64,000 bases of DNA from assembly GCF_003854895.1 (NCBI RefSeq), contig NZ_CP033966.1:2294001-2358000 (forward strand). Direction: 5' to 3'. Position numbers and translations under genes: made by a program. The stretch is from Pigmentiphaga sp. H8 (GTDB lineage: Bacteria; Pseudomonadota; Gammaproteobacteria; Burkholderiales; Burkholderiaceae_B). The notes beneath the pieces were generated by a model that had not been told where the DNA came from, made no database searches, and worked only from the letters and a program-made list of their open reading frames with translations. This document shows positions 23,985 through 34,012 of the stretch, one piece after another. How positions within the stretch are numbered: position 1 is the stretch's first letter; the number at the start of each line of letters is the position of its first letter.

Positions 23985-26312
23985 ATGGTTGAAATTACGA
24001 TCGACGGCAAGACAGTGGAGGTGGCCGAGGGCAGCATGATCATGCATGCCGCCCAGAAGGTCGGCCTCTACGTGCCGCATTTCTGCTATCACAAGAAGCT
24101 GTCGATCGCGGCCAACTGCCGCATGTGTCTGGTCGACGTCGAGAAGGCCCCCAAGCCGCTGCCCGCCTGTGCCACTCCGGTCAGCAACGGCATGGTGGTC
24201 CATACCGCTTCCGAGAAGGCCATCAACGCCCAGAAGGGCGTGATGGAGTTCCTGCTGATCAACCACCCGCTCGATTGCCCGATCTGCGACCAGGGCGGCG
24301 AATGCCAGCTGCAAGACCTGGCCGTGGGCTACGGCGGCTCGTCCTCGCGCTACAGCGAGGAAAAGCGCGTCGTGTTCCACAAGAACCTGGGCCCGCTGGT
24401 GTCGGCCGAGGAAATGGCCCGCTGCATCCAGTGCACCCGCTGCGTGCGGTTCGGCCAAGAGATCGCCGGCGTGATGGAACTCGGCATGATCAACCGTGGC
24501 GAGCATTCCGAGATCACCACTTTCGTGGGCCGCGCGGTCGAGTCCGAGCTGTCGGGCAACATGATCGACATCTGCCCGGTCGGCGCGCTCACGTCCAAGC
24601 CGTTCCGCTACAGCGCCCGCACCTGGGAGCTGGCCCGCCGCAAGTCGATCAGCCCGCATGACAGCATCGGCGCCAACCTGATCGTGCAGGTCAAGAACGA
24701 CCGCGTCATGCGCGTGGTGCCGTTCGAGAACGAAGCCGTCAACGAGTGCTGGATCAGCGACCGCGACCGCTTCTCGTACGAAGGCCTGAACAGCGAGGAC
24801 CGCCTGGCCGTTCCGATGGTGCGCGGCACCGACGGACTATGGAAGGAAGTCGAGTGGGCCGAGGCGCTGGACGCCGTCGCGGCCGGGCTGCAATCGGTCA
24901 AGAACAGCTACGGCGCCGGCCAGATCGGCGCGCTGGCGGCCCAATACGCCACCACCGAGGAATTCGCGCTGCTGGCCCGCCTGGTGCGGGCCCTGGGTTC
25001 CGACAACATCGATTTCCGCCTGCGCCAGACCGACGCCGGCTTCGACGCCGCGCGCGGCGGCGCCCCGTGGCTGGGCATGGCCCTGGCCGACGTCGGCGCG
25101 CTGGACCGCGTGCTGGTGGTCGGTTCCTTCCTGCGCAAGGACCATCCGCTGCTGGCCCAGCGCCTGCGCCAGGCCGCCAAGGCCGGCACGCAGGTCATCC
25201 TGGTCGACGTGGCGGCCGACGATCCGCTGATGCCCGTGGCCGAGCGCGTCACGGTCGCCCCGGCAGCGCTGCCGTCCGTGCTGGCCGAGATCGCCGTGGC
25301 GCTGGCCCAGGCCAAGGAAGCGGCCATCGCGCCCGAACTGGCCGGCGTGCAGCCGGGCGAAGCGGCCCGCCGCATCGCCGCGCTGCTGGCTTCCGGCGAA
25401 AACACCGCCGTGCTGCTGGGCAACCTGGCGGCGCAGCATCCGCAAGCCTCGACGCTGGCGGCCAACGCGCAACTGATCGCGCAGGCCACCGGCGCCCGCC
25501 TGGGCTTCACGACCGAGGGCGGCAACACGGTGGGCGGCTACCTGGCCGAAGCCGTGCCGATGCGCGGCGGCAAGACCGCGGCGCAGATGTTCGCCGAGCC
25601 GCTCAAGGCCCACATCGTGGTGCATGCCGAACCGGCGCTGGACGCGGCCGACGGCGTGGCCGCGCTGCGCGCGCTGCGCGCCGCGCAATTCAACGTGGCC
25701 CTGACCTCGTACCGCTCCGCCGCCGAGGACTGGGCCCACGTGATGCTGCCCATCGCGCCGTTCACCGAAACCTCGGGTACCTTCGTCAATGCCGAGGGCA
25801 GGGCGCAGAGCTTCAAGGGGACGGTCCGTCCGCTGGGCCAGACGCGTCCTGGCTGGAAGGTGCTGCGCGTGCTGGGCAATGCCCTGGAGCTGCCTGGCTT
25901 CGACGACGAGACCTCCGAATCCGTGCGCGACGCGGTGCTGGCCGGCGAGATCGCGCCGCGCCTGTCGAACGCCATCGGCGCCAAGCCGGGGGTGGGTAGC
26001 GAGGTCCAGGGCCTGCAACGCGTGGCCGACGTACCGCTGTTCTCCAGCGACGCCATCGCGCGCCGCGCGCCGGCGCTGCAGTCGACCCCGGCCGCCGATG
26101 CGCCCGAGGCCCGTGTCAACGCCGCGACCGTGGCCGGCCTGGGCCTGGCCGACGGCGACCGCGTGCGCGTGAAGTCGTCGACCGGCTCGATCGAACTCTT
26201 CCTTTCCGTGGATGACGCCGTGCCGGCAGGCGCCGTGCGCATCGCCGCCGCCCATGCCTCGACCTTCGCGCTCGGCGGCGCATTCGAACAACTCAGCGTG
26301 GAGCGTGCCTGA
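23985..26312 (+). CDS. nuoG: NADH-quinone oxidoreductase subunit G
   Basis: This 775-residue 75-kDa-type subunit carries several iron-sulfur clusters. The N-terminal ferredoxin domain has CYHKKLSIAANCRMC and a later cysteine, followed by CPICDQGGECQLQD, the His/Cys stretch, CIQCTRC and CPVGAL (residues about 35-205). The C-terminal two thirds is a molybdopterin-oxidoreductase-like domain with no sign of an active cofactor site, as in other complex I proteins. The stop codon shares its last base with the nuoH start. Confidence 0.97.
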   Translation: MVEITIDGKTVEVAEGSMIMHAAQKVGLYVPHFCYHKKLSIAANCRMCLVDVEKAPKPLPACATPVSNGMVVHTASEKAINAQKGVMEFLLINHPLDCPICDQGGECQLQDLAVGYGGSSSRYSEEKRVVFHKNLGPLVSAEEMARCIQCTRCVRFGQEIAGVMELGMINRGEHSEITTFVGRAVESELSGNMIDICPVGALTSKPFRYSARTWELARRKSISPHDSIGANLIVQVKNDRVMRVVPFENEAVNECWISDRDRFSYEGLNSEDRLAVPMVRGTDGLWKEVEWAEALDAVAAGLQSVKNSYGAGQIGALAAQYATTEEFALLARLVRALGSDNIDFRLRQTDAGFDAARGGAPWLGMALADVGALDRVLVVGSFLRKDHPLLAQRLRQAAKAGTQVILVDVAADDPLMPVAERVTVAPAALPSVLAEIAVALAQAKEAAIAPELAGVQPGEAARRIAALLASGENTAVLLGNLAAQHPQASTLAANAQLIAQATGARLGFTTEGGNTVGGYLAEAVPMRGGKTAAQMFAEPLKAHIVVHAEPALDAADGVAALRALRAAQFNVALTSYRSAAEDWAHVMLPIAPFTETSGTFVNAEGRAQSFKGTVRPLGQTRPGWKVLRVLGNALELPGFDDETSESVRDAVLAGEIAPRLSNAIGAKPGVGSEVQGLQRVADVPLFSSDAIARRAPALQSTPAADAPEARVNAATVAGLGLADGDRVRVKSSTGSIELFLSVDDAVPAGAVRIAAAHASTFALGGAFEQLSVERA

Positions 26313-27385
26313 TGCAGTGGATCGACGTCATTCAGGCTCAAGGAACGGAGCTGATCGGCCCGGTAGCCTGGTCGGTGGTGTGGAACATCGTCAAGATCGT
26401 TTGCATCGCGGTGCCCATCATCCTGTGCGTGGCTTACCTCACGTACTGGGAACGCAAGATGATCGGCTGGATGCACGTTCGCCTGGGGCCCAACCGCGTG
26501 GGCCCGAAGGGCTTGCTGCAGCCGTTCGCCGACGTGCTCAAGCTGCTGACCAAGGAAGTGATCGTTCCCAGCAACGCCAACAAGGTGCTCTACATCGTGG
26601 CGCCCGCCGTGGTGCTGATGCCTGCCCTGGCCGCCTGGGCGGTGGTGCCGTTCGGCCCCGAGGTCGTGCTGGCCAACGTCAACGCCGGCCTGCTCTACAT
26701 CATGGCCATCACTTCGCTGGGCGTCTACGGCGTGATCATCGCCGGCTGGGCCTCGAACTCGAAGTACGCCTTCCTGGGCGCGCTGCGCGCCTCGGCGCAG
26801 ATGGTGTCCTATGAGCTGGCCATCGGCTTCGTGCTGGTGACGGTGCTGCTGGTGTCCGGCAGCCTGAACATGAGCGAGATCGTCCTGAAGCAGGCCGATG
26901 GACGCTTCGCCGGCATGGGGCTGACTTTCCTGTCGTGGAACTGGCTGCCGCTCCTGCCGCTGTTCGTGGTCTACATCATCTCGGCCGTGGCGGAAACCAA
27001 CCGCCATCCCTTCGACGTGGTCGAGGGCGAGTCCGAGATCGTGGCGGGCCACATGGTGGAATACTCCGGCATGACCTTCGCCCTGTTCTTCCTGGGCGAA
27101 TACGCCAACATGATCCTGTTGTCCGCGCTGGCCTCGATCATGTTCCTGGGCGGCTGGCTGCCCCCGATCGACGTGGCGCCGCTGACCTGGGTGCCGGGCT
27201 GGATCTGGCTGGCGCTCAAGACGTTCTTCGTGGTCTCGTTGTTCATCTGGTTCCGTGCGTCTTTCCCGCGCTATCGCTACGACCAGATCATGCGCCTGGG
27301 CTGGAAGGTCTTCATCCCGCTGACGCTGGTCTGGCTGCTGGTGGTGGCGGTCTGGATGCAGACGTCCTGGAACATCTGGAAGTAA
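26312..27385 (+). CDS. nuoH: NADH-quinone oxidoreductase subunit H
   Basis: This 357-residue membrane subunit has eight or nine transmembrane helices. The loops AYLTYWERKMIGWMHVRLGPNRVGP and AETNRHPFDVVEGESEIVAG form the entrance and charged funnel of the quinone site and link it to the proton channels. The start overlaps the nuoG stop by one base. nuoI follows after 41 bp. Confidence 0.98.
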   Translation: MQWIDVIQAQGTELIGPVAWSVVWNIVKIVCIAVPIILCVAYLTYWERKMIGWMHVRLGPNRVGPKGLLQPFADVLKLLTKEVIVPSNANKVLYIVAPAVVLMPALAAWAVVPFGPEVVLANVNAGLLYIMAITSLGVYGVIIAGWASNSKYAFLGALRASAQMVSYELAIGFVLVTVLLVSGSLNMSEIVLKQADGRFAGMGLTFLSWNWLPLLPLFVVYIISAVAETNRHPFDVVEGESEIVAGHMVEYSGMTFALFFLGEYANMILLSALASIMFLGGWLPPIDVAPLTWVPGWIWLALKTFFVVSLFIWFRASFPRYRYDQIMRLGWKVFIPLTLVWLLVVAVWMQTSWNIWK

Positions 27386-27426
27386 TGCCCGCCCTGTGCG
27401 AGCCCAAGAATAGGCAGGACTGAATC

Positions 27427-27915
27427 ATGCAAGCGATCAAGGAATTCTTCGGCAGCCTGATGCTGACCGAACTCCTCAAGGGATTGCGCCTGACGGGGCG
27501 GTACATGTTCGCCCGCAAGATCACGGTGCAGTATCCCGAGGAAAAGACCCCGATGTCCCCGCGCTTCCGGGGCCTGCATGCCTTGCGGCGCTATCCCAAC
27601 GGGGAAGAGCGCTGCATCGCCTGCAAGCTGTGCGAGGCGGTCTGTCCGGCGGTGGCGATCACGATCGAATCCGAGGTGCGCGAGGACGGCACGCGCCGCA
27701 CCAACCGCTACGACATCGACCTGACCAAGTGCATCTTCTGCGGCTTCTGCGAGGAAAGCTGCCCGGTGGACTCCATCGTCGAGACGCACATCCACGAATA
27801 TCACGGCGAGCAGCGGGGCGACCTGTATTTCACCAAGGAAATGCTGCTGGCGGTCGGCGACCGCTATGAAGCCGAGATCGCGCAGAACCGTGCGCAGGAC
27901 GCGAAATACCGGTAA
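27427..27915 (+). CDS. nuoI: NADH-quinone oxidoreductase subunit I
   Basis: The 162-residue ferredoxin-like subunit binds two [4Fe-4S] clusters (N6a, N6b). Both motifs are intact: CIACKLCEAVCP (about residues 60-71) and CIFCGFCEESCP (about 99-110). An amphipathic N-terminal helix seats it on the membrane arm. nuoJ begins 14 bp later. Confidence 0.98.
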   Translation: MQAIKEFFGSLMLTELLKGLRLTGRYMFARKITVQYPEEKTPMSPRFRGLHALRRYPNGEERCIACKLCEAVCPAVAITIESEVREDGTRRTNRYDIDLTKCIFCGFCEESCPVDSIVETHIHEYHGEQRGDLYFTKEMLLAVGDRYEAEIAQNRAQDAKYR

Positions 27916-27929
27916 CCGAAACCCAAACC

Positions 27930-28577
27930 ATGACCGCCATACTGTTCTATATATTCGCCGCGATCCTTGTCGTGGCCGCCTGCCGGGTCATCGTCGCGCG
28001 CAGCCCCGTTACCGCCGTCATGCACCTGGTGCTGTCGTTCTTCACCGCGTCCATGATCTGGATGCTGTTGAAGGCGGAGTTCCTCGCCATCCTGCTGGTG
28101 CTCGTGTACGTGGGCGCGGTGATGGTGCTGTTCCTGTTCGTCGTGATGATGCTGGACATCGACAGCGCCAAGCTGCGCCAGGGCTTCAAGACCTACCTGC
28201 CGCTGGGCATCGTGGTGGGCGTCATCATGGTGGGCGAAATGGCCTTCGTGCTGGCCAATGCCTACTGGGATCCCAGCGTGCCGCAGGCACCGGCCGACTT
28301 CAACAACACGCGTGCCATCGGCGTGGCGATGTACACCGAATACATCTACGCCGTCGAGATCGCCGCCGTGATCCTGCTGGTGGGCATGGTCGCCGCCATC
28401 GCGCTCACGCTGCGCCGCCGCTCCGACGTCAAGGTGACCCGGCCGTCCGAGCAGATCCGCGTGCGCCGCCAGGATCGCGTGCGCCTGGTATCGATTCCGT
28501 CGCAAACCGAAAATTCCCAGGAAGGCGAGAGCGCCCAGGCGCCTGCCGCCACCGAACCCAAGGGAAGCCAACCATGA
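27930..28577 (+). CDS. nuoJ: NADH-quinone oxidoreductase subunit J
   Basis: This 215-residue membrane subunit has five predicted helices within residues 1-165, including the helix with LVYVGAVMVLFLFVVMMLD that contains the pi-bulge involved in coupling. The final ~50 residues form a charged cytoplasmic tail that is longer than in many homologues. Its stop overlaps the nuoK start by 4 bases (ATGA). Confidence 0.97.
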   Translation: MTAILFYIFAAILVVAACRVIVARSPVTAVMHLVLSFFTASMIWMLLKAEFLAILLVLVYVGAVMVLFLFVVMMLDIDSAKLRQGFKTYLPLGIVVGVIMVGEMAFVLANAYWDPSVPQAPADFNNTRAIGVAMYTEYIYAVEIAAVILLVGMVAAIALTLRRRSDVKVTRPSEQIRVRRQDRVRLVSIPSQTENSQEGESAQAPAATEPKGSQP

Positions 28578-28882
28578 CCCTGACCCTAGGCCACTTCCTC
28601 GTGCTGGGCGCGATCCTGTTCGCGATCAGCATCGTCGGCATCTTCCTCAACCGCAAGAACATCATCGTGCTGCTGATGGCGATCGAACTGATGCTGCTGG
28701 CGGTGAACATGAATTTCGTCGCTTTCTCCAGTTGGATGGGCGATCTGAGCGGGCAGGTGTTCGTGTTCTTCATCCTGACCGTGGCGGCCGCCGAATCCGC
28801 CATCGGCCTGGCGATCCTGGTTGTATTGTTCCGCAACCTGAACACGATCAATGTTGATGAACTTGACCGGCTGAAGGGCTGA
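28574..28882 (+). CDS. nuoK: NADH-quinone oxidoreductase subunit K
   Basis: The 102-residue subunit has three transmembrane helices. The conserved buried glutamates needed for proton movement are visible in LMAIELMLLAVN and in AAAESAIGLAI. It starts inside the end of nuoJ and ends 27 bp before nuoL. Confidence 0.98.
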   Translation: MTLTLGHFLVLGAILFAISIVGIFLNRKNIIVLLMAIELMLLAVNMNFVAFSSWMGDLSGQVFVFFILTVAAAESAIGLAILVVLFRNLNTINVDELDRLKG

Positions 28883-28909
28883 CGGTCCGGGCTACGAGAA
28901 AATCAAGAC

Positions 28910-30940
28910 ATGTCGGTACCTAAGCTCTATCTCCTTATCGCTTTCGCCCCGCTGGTCGGGTCCGCCATCGCCGGCCTGTTCGGCACCGGCTTCCTCGGAC
29001 GCTGGGTCGGCCGTGCCGGCGCGCACTGGGTCACGATCCTGGGCGTGCTGGTCTCGGCCATCGGCTCGGCCTTCGTGCTGCAGGACGTCCTGGCGGGCAA
29101 CACCTTCAACGGCACGCTCTACACCTGGAGCGCGATCGGCGGCATCAAGCTGGAAATCGGCTTCATGATCGACACGCTGTCGGCCATGATGATGGTGGTG
29201 GTCACCTCGGTGTCGCTGATGGTGCACATCTACACCATCGGCTACATGAAGGACGATCCCGGCTACCAGCGGTTCTTCGCCTACATCTCGCTGTTCACCT
29301 TCTCGATGCTGATGCTGGTCATGTCCAACAACATGCTCCAGCTCTTCTTCGGATGGGAGGCCGTGGGCCTGGTGTCCTATCTGCTGATCGGCTTCTGGTA
29401 CACCCGTCCCACCGCGATCTTCGCCAACATGAAGGCCTTCCTGGTCAACCGTGTCGGCGACTTCGGCTTCGTGCTGGGCATCGGCCTCCTGTTCGCCTAC
29501 GCCGGCTCGATGAACTACACCGAGGTGTTCTCGCAGTCGGACAAGCTGGCCGGCCTAACCTTCCCGGGCACCGACTGGATGCTGCTGAGCGTGGCCTGCA
29601 TCGCGCTGTTCGTGGGCGCGATGGGCAAGTCGGCGCAGTTCCCGCTGCACGTCTGGCTGCCCGACTCGATGGAAGGCCCGACCCCGATCTCCGCACTGAT
29701 CCACGCCGCCACCATGGTGACGGCCGGCATCTTCATGGTGGCGCGCTTCTCGCCGCTGTTCGAGCTGTCGCCCACCGCGCTGTCGTTCATCATCGTCATC
29801 GGCGCGATCACCGCGCTGTTCATGGGTTTCCTGGGCATCATCCAGAACGACATCAAGCGCGTGGTGGCCTATTCCACGCTGTCGCAGCTGGGCTACATGA
29901 CCGTCGCGCTGGGCGCCTCGGCCTACTCGGTGGCGATCTTCCACCTGATGACCCACGCCTTCTTCAAGGCGCTGCTGTTCCTGGCGGCGGGCTCGGTCAT
30001 CATCGGCATGCACCACGACCAGGACATCCGCAACATGGGCGGCCTGCGCAAGTACATGCCCATCACCTGGATCACCTTCCTGCTGGGTTCGCTGGCGCTG
30101 ATCGGCACGCCGTTCTTCGCCGGGTTCTACTCGAAGGAAAACATCATCGAGGCGGCCAAGCTGTCCCACGTCTGGGGGTCGGGCTTCGCCTACTTCGCCG
30201 TGCTGGCCGGCGTGTTCGTGACGGCGTTCTACTCGTTCCGCCTGTACTTCCTGGTCTTCCACGGCAAGGAGCGCTTCGACACCTCGGGCGCGCACGGCCA
30301 CGACGACCATGCCCACGGCAGCCATGACGACCACGGCCACGACGACCACCACCATGGCGGCGTGCCGCACGAGTCGCCCGCCGTGGTGACGGTGCCGCTG
30401 GTGCTGCTGGCCATCCCGTCCGTGATCATCGGCGCGATCGCCATCGGCCCCATGCTGTTCGGCGACTTCTTCAAGGGCGTGATCTTCAATTCGCCCGACC
30501 GCCCGGTCATGGAGCACCTGGCCGAGGACTTCCACGGCTGGGTCGCCTACGGGCTGCATGCCTTCAGTACCGTGCCGTTCTGGCTGATGCTGGCCGGCGT
30601 GGTCCTGGCGTGGTTCTTCTACATGGTCAAACCGGCCATTCCCGCCGCCATCAAGGCTCGCGCAGGCTGGCTGTACAACCTGCTCGACAACAAGTACTAC
30701 ATGGACAAGATCAACGAAGCCGTGTTCGCGCGCGGTGCCCGCGCGCTGGGCGGCGGCTTCTGGAAGGTGGGCGACAAGTCCCTGATCGACGGCCTCCTGG
30801 TCAACGGCAGCGCCCGTCTGGTCGGCTGGTTCGCCGGGGTGGTCCGCCACCTGCAGTCGGGCTACATCTATCACTACGCCTTCGCCATGATCATCGGCAT
30901 CATGGCCCTGGTGACCTTCTTCGTCCTGCTGAACAATTGA
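28910..30940 (+). CDS. nuoL: NADH-quinone oxidoreductase subunit L
   Basis: This 676-residue antiporter-like subunit sits at the far end of the membrane arm and has about 16 helices plus the long lateral helix near the C terminus. Conserved features include the buried Glu in FFGWEAVGL and the Lys-containing helices (AMGKSAQFPLHVWLPDSMEG, HAFFKALLFL). Between helices, at about residues 459-487 (bases 30286-30372), there is a loop very rich in His and Asp (11 His, 6 Asp). The stop overlaps the nuoM start by one base. Confidence 0.97.
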   Translation: MSVPKLYLLIAFAPLVGSAIAGLFGTGFLGRWVGRAGAHWVTILGVLVSAIGSAFVLQDVLAGNTFNGTLYTWSAIGGIKLEIGFMIDTLSAMMMVVVTSVSLMVHIYTIGYMKDDPGYQRFFAYISLFTFSMLMLVMSNNMLQLFFGWEAVGLVSYLLIGFWYTRPTAIFANMKAFLVNRVGDFGFVLGIGLLFAYAGSMNYTEVFSQSDKLAGLTFPGTDWMLLSVACIALFVGAMGKSAQFPLHVWLPDSMEGPTPISALIHAATMVTAGIFMVARFSPLFELSPTALSFIIVIGAITALFMGFLGIIQNDIKRVVAYSTLSQLGYMTVALGASAYSVAIFHLMTHAFFKALLFLAAGSVIIGMHHDQDIRNMGGLRKYMPITWITFLLGSLALIGTPFFAGFYSKENIIEAAKLSHVWGSGFAYFAVLAGVFVTAFYSFRLYFLVFHGKERFDTSGAHGHDDHAHGSHDDHGHDDHHHGGVPHESPAVVTVPLVLLAIPSVIIGAIAIGPMLFGDFFKGVIFNSPDRPVMEHLAEDFHGWVAYGLHAFSTVPFWLMLAGVVLAWFFYMVKPAIPAAIKARAGWLYNLLDNKYYMDKINEAVFARGARALGGGFWKVGDKSLIDGLLVNGSARLVGWFAGVVRHLQSGYIYHYAFAMIIGIMALVTFFVLLNN

Positions 30941-32439
30941 TGGCAAGCGATATGGCTCAAACTTCTTTTCCGTGGCTCTCGCTTGCGATCTTCACCCCGA
31001 TCGTGTTCGGCATCCTGGTGCTGGCGGTGGGGCGTGACAGCAATCCCACCGTCGCCCGCGTGCTGGCGCTGATCGGCGCGATCGCCGGTCTCCTGGTCAC
31101 GCTGCCGCTGTACACCGGCTTCGACGCCTCGACGGCGCAGATGCAGTTCGTCGAGAAGGCCACCTGGATCGCCGAGTACGGCGTCTCCTACTCCCTGGGC
31201 GTGGACGGCATCTCGCTGTGGTTCGTCCTGCTGACGGCCTTCATCACCATCATCGTGGTGCTGGCCGGCTGGGAAGTCATCACCAGCCGCGTCGCCCAGT
31301 ACATGGGCGCCTTCCTGATCCTGTCGGGCCTGATGATAGGCGTGTTCGCGGCACTGGACGGCCTCCTGTTCTACGTGTTCTTCGAGGCCACGCTGATCCC
31401 GATGTACATCATCATCGGCGTGTGGGGCGGTCCCAACCGGGTCTACGCGGCGTTCAAGTTCTTCCTGTACACGCTGCTGGGCTCGCTGCTGACGCTGGTC
31501 GCCTTCATTTACCTGTGGCACTCGGCCGGCGGCACGTTCGACATCCTGACCTGGCACAAGCTGCCGCTGGGCCAGACCGAGCAGATCCTGATCTTCCTGG
31601 CCTTCCTGATGGCCTTCGCCGTGAAGGTGCCGATGTGGCCGGTCCACACCTGGCTGCCCGACGCCCACGTCGAGGCGCCCACGGGCGGTTCGGTGGTGCT
31701 GGCCGCCATCATGCTGAAGCTGGGCGCCTACGGCTTCCTGCGGCTGTCGCTGCCCATCGTGCCCGATGCCGCGCATAGCCTGTCGGGCCTGATGATCGCG
31801 CTGTCGCTGATCGCCGTCATCTACATCGGCCTGGTGGCACTGGTGCAGGACGACATGAAGAAGCTGGTCGCGTATTCGTCCGTGGCGCACATGGGCTTCG
31901 TGACCCTGGGCTTCTTCATCTTCAACACCGCCGGCGTCGAAGGCGCCATCGTGCAGATGATCTCGCACGGCTTCGTGTCGGGCGCGATGTTCTTCTGCAT
32001 AGGCGTGCTGTACGACCGCGTGCATTCGCGCCGCATCGCCGACTACGGCGGCGTGGTCAACACCATGCCCAAGTTCGCCACGTTCTTCGTGCTGTTCTCG
32101 ATGGCCAACAGCGGCCTGCCGGCCACCAGCGGTTTCGTGGGCGAGTTCTTCGTGATCATGGGCTCGGTCGAGTACAACTTCTGGATCGGCCTCCTGGCCG
32201 CCACCGCGCTGATCCTGGGCGCCGCGTACTCGCTGTGGATGGTCAAGCGCGTCGTGTTCGGCGATATCACCCACCAGCACGTGCGCGAGCTGACCGACGT
32301 CAACGCCCGCGAGTTCTTCATCCTGGGCGTGATGGCCATCGCCGTGCTGTACATGGGCGTCTACCCCGCGCCCTTCACCGACGTGATGCACGTCTCGGTC
32401 GACGCGCTGCTCAAGCACGTCGCCATTTCGAAACTGTAA
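30940..32439 (+). CDS. nuoM: NADH-quinone oxidoreductase subunit M
   Basis: The 499-residue antiporter-like subunit has about 14 helices. The key Glu and Lys residues appear in VFFEATLIPMYI and AFAVKVPMWPVHTWLPDAHVE. The ATG at 30940 overlaps the nuoL stop by one base; an ATG at 30952 gives 495 residues and is an equally good start. nuoN follows after 18 bp. Confidence 0.97.
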   Translation: MASDMAQTSFPWLSLAIFTPIVFGILVLAVGRDSNPTVARVLALIGAIAGLLVTLPLYTGFDASTAQMQFVEKATWIAEYGVSYSLGVDGISLWFVLLTAFITIIVVLAGWEVITSRVAQYMGAFLILSGLMIGVFAALDGLLFYVFFEATLIPMYIIIGVWGGPNRVYAAFKFFLYTLLGSLLTLVAFIYLWHSAGGTFDILTWHKLPLGQTEQILIFLAFLMAFAVKVPMWPVHTWLPDAHVEAPTGGSVVLAAIMLKLGAYGFLRLSLPIVPDAAHSLSGLMIALSLIAVIYIGLVALVQDDMKKLVAYSSVAHMGFVTLGFFIFNTAGVEGAIVQMISHGFVSGAMFFCIGVLYDRVHSRRIADYGGVVNTMPKFATFFVLFSMANSGLPATSGFVGEFFVIMGSVEYNFWIGLLAATALILGAAYSLWMVKRVVFGDITHQHVRELTDVNAREFFILGVMAIAVLYMGVYPAPFTDVMHVSVDALLKHVAISKL

Positions 32440-32457
32440 GACGCCGGACGTTACGCA

Positions 32458-33939
32458 ATGGAATTCGCCAATCTGAACCTGTCTCTCGTCGCGCCGGAGA
32501 TCACGCTGCTGGTGCTGACGTCCGCCATCCTGCTGATCGACCTGTTCGTCAAGGATGAAGGCCGCGCGGTGACGCACATCCTGTCCCTGGCCACGCTGGT
32601 GGTGCTGACCTGGATGAGCCTGTCGGACCTGGCCTCGGGCGTGCAGGGCGCGGCCTTCGACGGCATGTACGTGACCGACAGCCTGGCCCACGTGCTCAAG
32701 GTGTTCTCGTACATCGCGGTGGGCGTGACGCTGATCTACGGCAAGGGCTACGCCAAGGACCGCGGCATGCTGCGCGGCGGCGAGCTGTACGTGCTGTCGC
32801 TGCTGGCGCTGCTGGGCCAGATGGTCATGATCTCGGCCGGCAACATGCTGACGATCTACCTTGGCCTGGAGCTGATGTCGCTGTCGTTCTACGCGCTGGT
32901 CGCGCTGCGCCGCGAGCACACCGTGTCCACCGAGGCGGCCATGAAGTATTTCGTGCTGGGCGCGCTGGCCTCGGGCCTGCTGCTGTACGGCATGTCCATG
33001 ATCTATGGCGCCACCGGCACGCTGAACCTGGCCGGCATCGCACGCGCCACCTCCGGTGCCACCGACAACCACATGATCCTGGTCTTCGGGCTGGTGTTCC
33101 TGGTCGCGGGCCTGGCGTTCAAGCTCGGCGTCGTGCCGTTCCACATGTGGGTGCCCGACGTTTACCAGGGCGCGCCCACGGCCGTGACGCTGCTGCTGGG
33201 CGGCGCGCCCAAGCTGGCCGCCTTCGCCATCGTGCTGCGCCTGCTGGTCGACGGCCTGTTCGGCCTGGCGGCCGACTGGCAGCCCATGCTGGCGATCATG
33301 GCCGTGCTGTCGCTGGCCATCGGCAACCTGGCCGCCATCATGCAGTCCAACATCAAGCGCATGCTGGCCTATTCGACCATCTCGCACATGGGCTTCGTGC
33401 TGCTGGGCCTGATGTCCGGCGTGGTCGAGGGCAGCGCCTTCAACGCCCAGAACGCCTACACCTCGGCCATGTTCTACGTGGTCGTCTACGTGCTGACCAC
33501 GCTCAGCTCGTTCGGCGTGCTGATGCTGCTGTCGCGCTCGGGCTTCGAGTGCGAGAACGTCGACGACCTGAAGGGCCTGAACCGCCGCAACCCGTGGTTC
33601 GCAGGCGTGATGCTGGTGCAGATGTTCTCGCTTACCGGCATTCCGCCCACGGTCGGCTTCTACGCCAAGCTGGCGGTGCTGCAGTCGCTGATCCAGACCA
33701 ACCACGTCGTGCTGGCCGTGGTGGCCGTGCTGTTCTCGCTGATCGGCGCTTTCTACTACCTGCGGGTGGTGAAGGTCGTGTACTTCGACGATCCGGTCGA
33801 CCAGGCCCCGCTGCAAGGCTCGGCGGGCTTTCGTACCGTGCTGTCGGTCAACGGCGTGCTGCTGTTGGTCCTGGGGGTGTTCCCCGCGCCGTTGGTCGCC
33901 CTGTGCGCCCAGGCCATCTCCAGCTCGCTCGCGCTCTGA
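32458..33939 (+). CDS. nuoN: NADH-quinone oxidoreductase subunit N
   Basis: This 493-residue antiporter-like subunit, with about 14 helices, is the third proton-channel subunit. The conserved motifs are YLGLELMSLSFYAL (Glu) and AFKLGVVPFHMWVPDVYQGAP (Lys). It is the last complex I gene, and the DUF2818 gene follows after 73 bp. Confidence 0.98.
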   Translation: MEFANLNLSLVAPEITLLVLTSAILLIDLFVKDEGRAVTHILSLATLVVLTWMSLSDLASGVQGAAFDGMYVTDSLAHVLKVFSYIAVGVTLIYGKGYAKDRGMLRGGELYVLSLLALLGQMVMISAGNMLTIYLGLELMSLSFYALVALRREHTVSTEAAMKYFVLGALASGLLLYGMSMIYGATGTLNLAGIARATSGATDNHMILVFGLVFLVAGLAFKLGVVPFHMWVPDVYQGAPTAVTLLLGGAPKLAAFAIVLRLLVDGLFGLAADWQPMLAIMAVLSLAIGNLAAIMQSNIKRMLAYSTISHMGFVLLGLMSGVVEGSAFNAQNAYTSAMFYVVVYVLTTLSSFGVLMLLSRSGFECENVDDLKGLNRRNPWFAGVMLVQMFSLTGIPPTVGFYAKLAVLQSLIQTNHVVLAVVAVLFSLIGAFYYLRVVKVVYFDDPVDQAPLQGSAGFRTVLSVNGVLLLVLGVFPAPLVALCAQAISSSLAL

Positions 33940-34012
33940 GCTTCTGCCCCGGCGGCGGCGCGGCCGCGCCGCCGCCGTTCCCGACCGGGTTTGTCGTGAC
34001 AGGAACCCCGCC

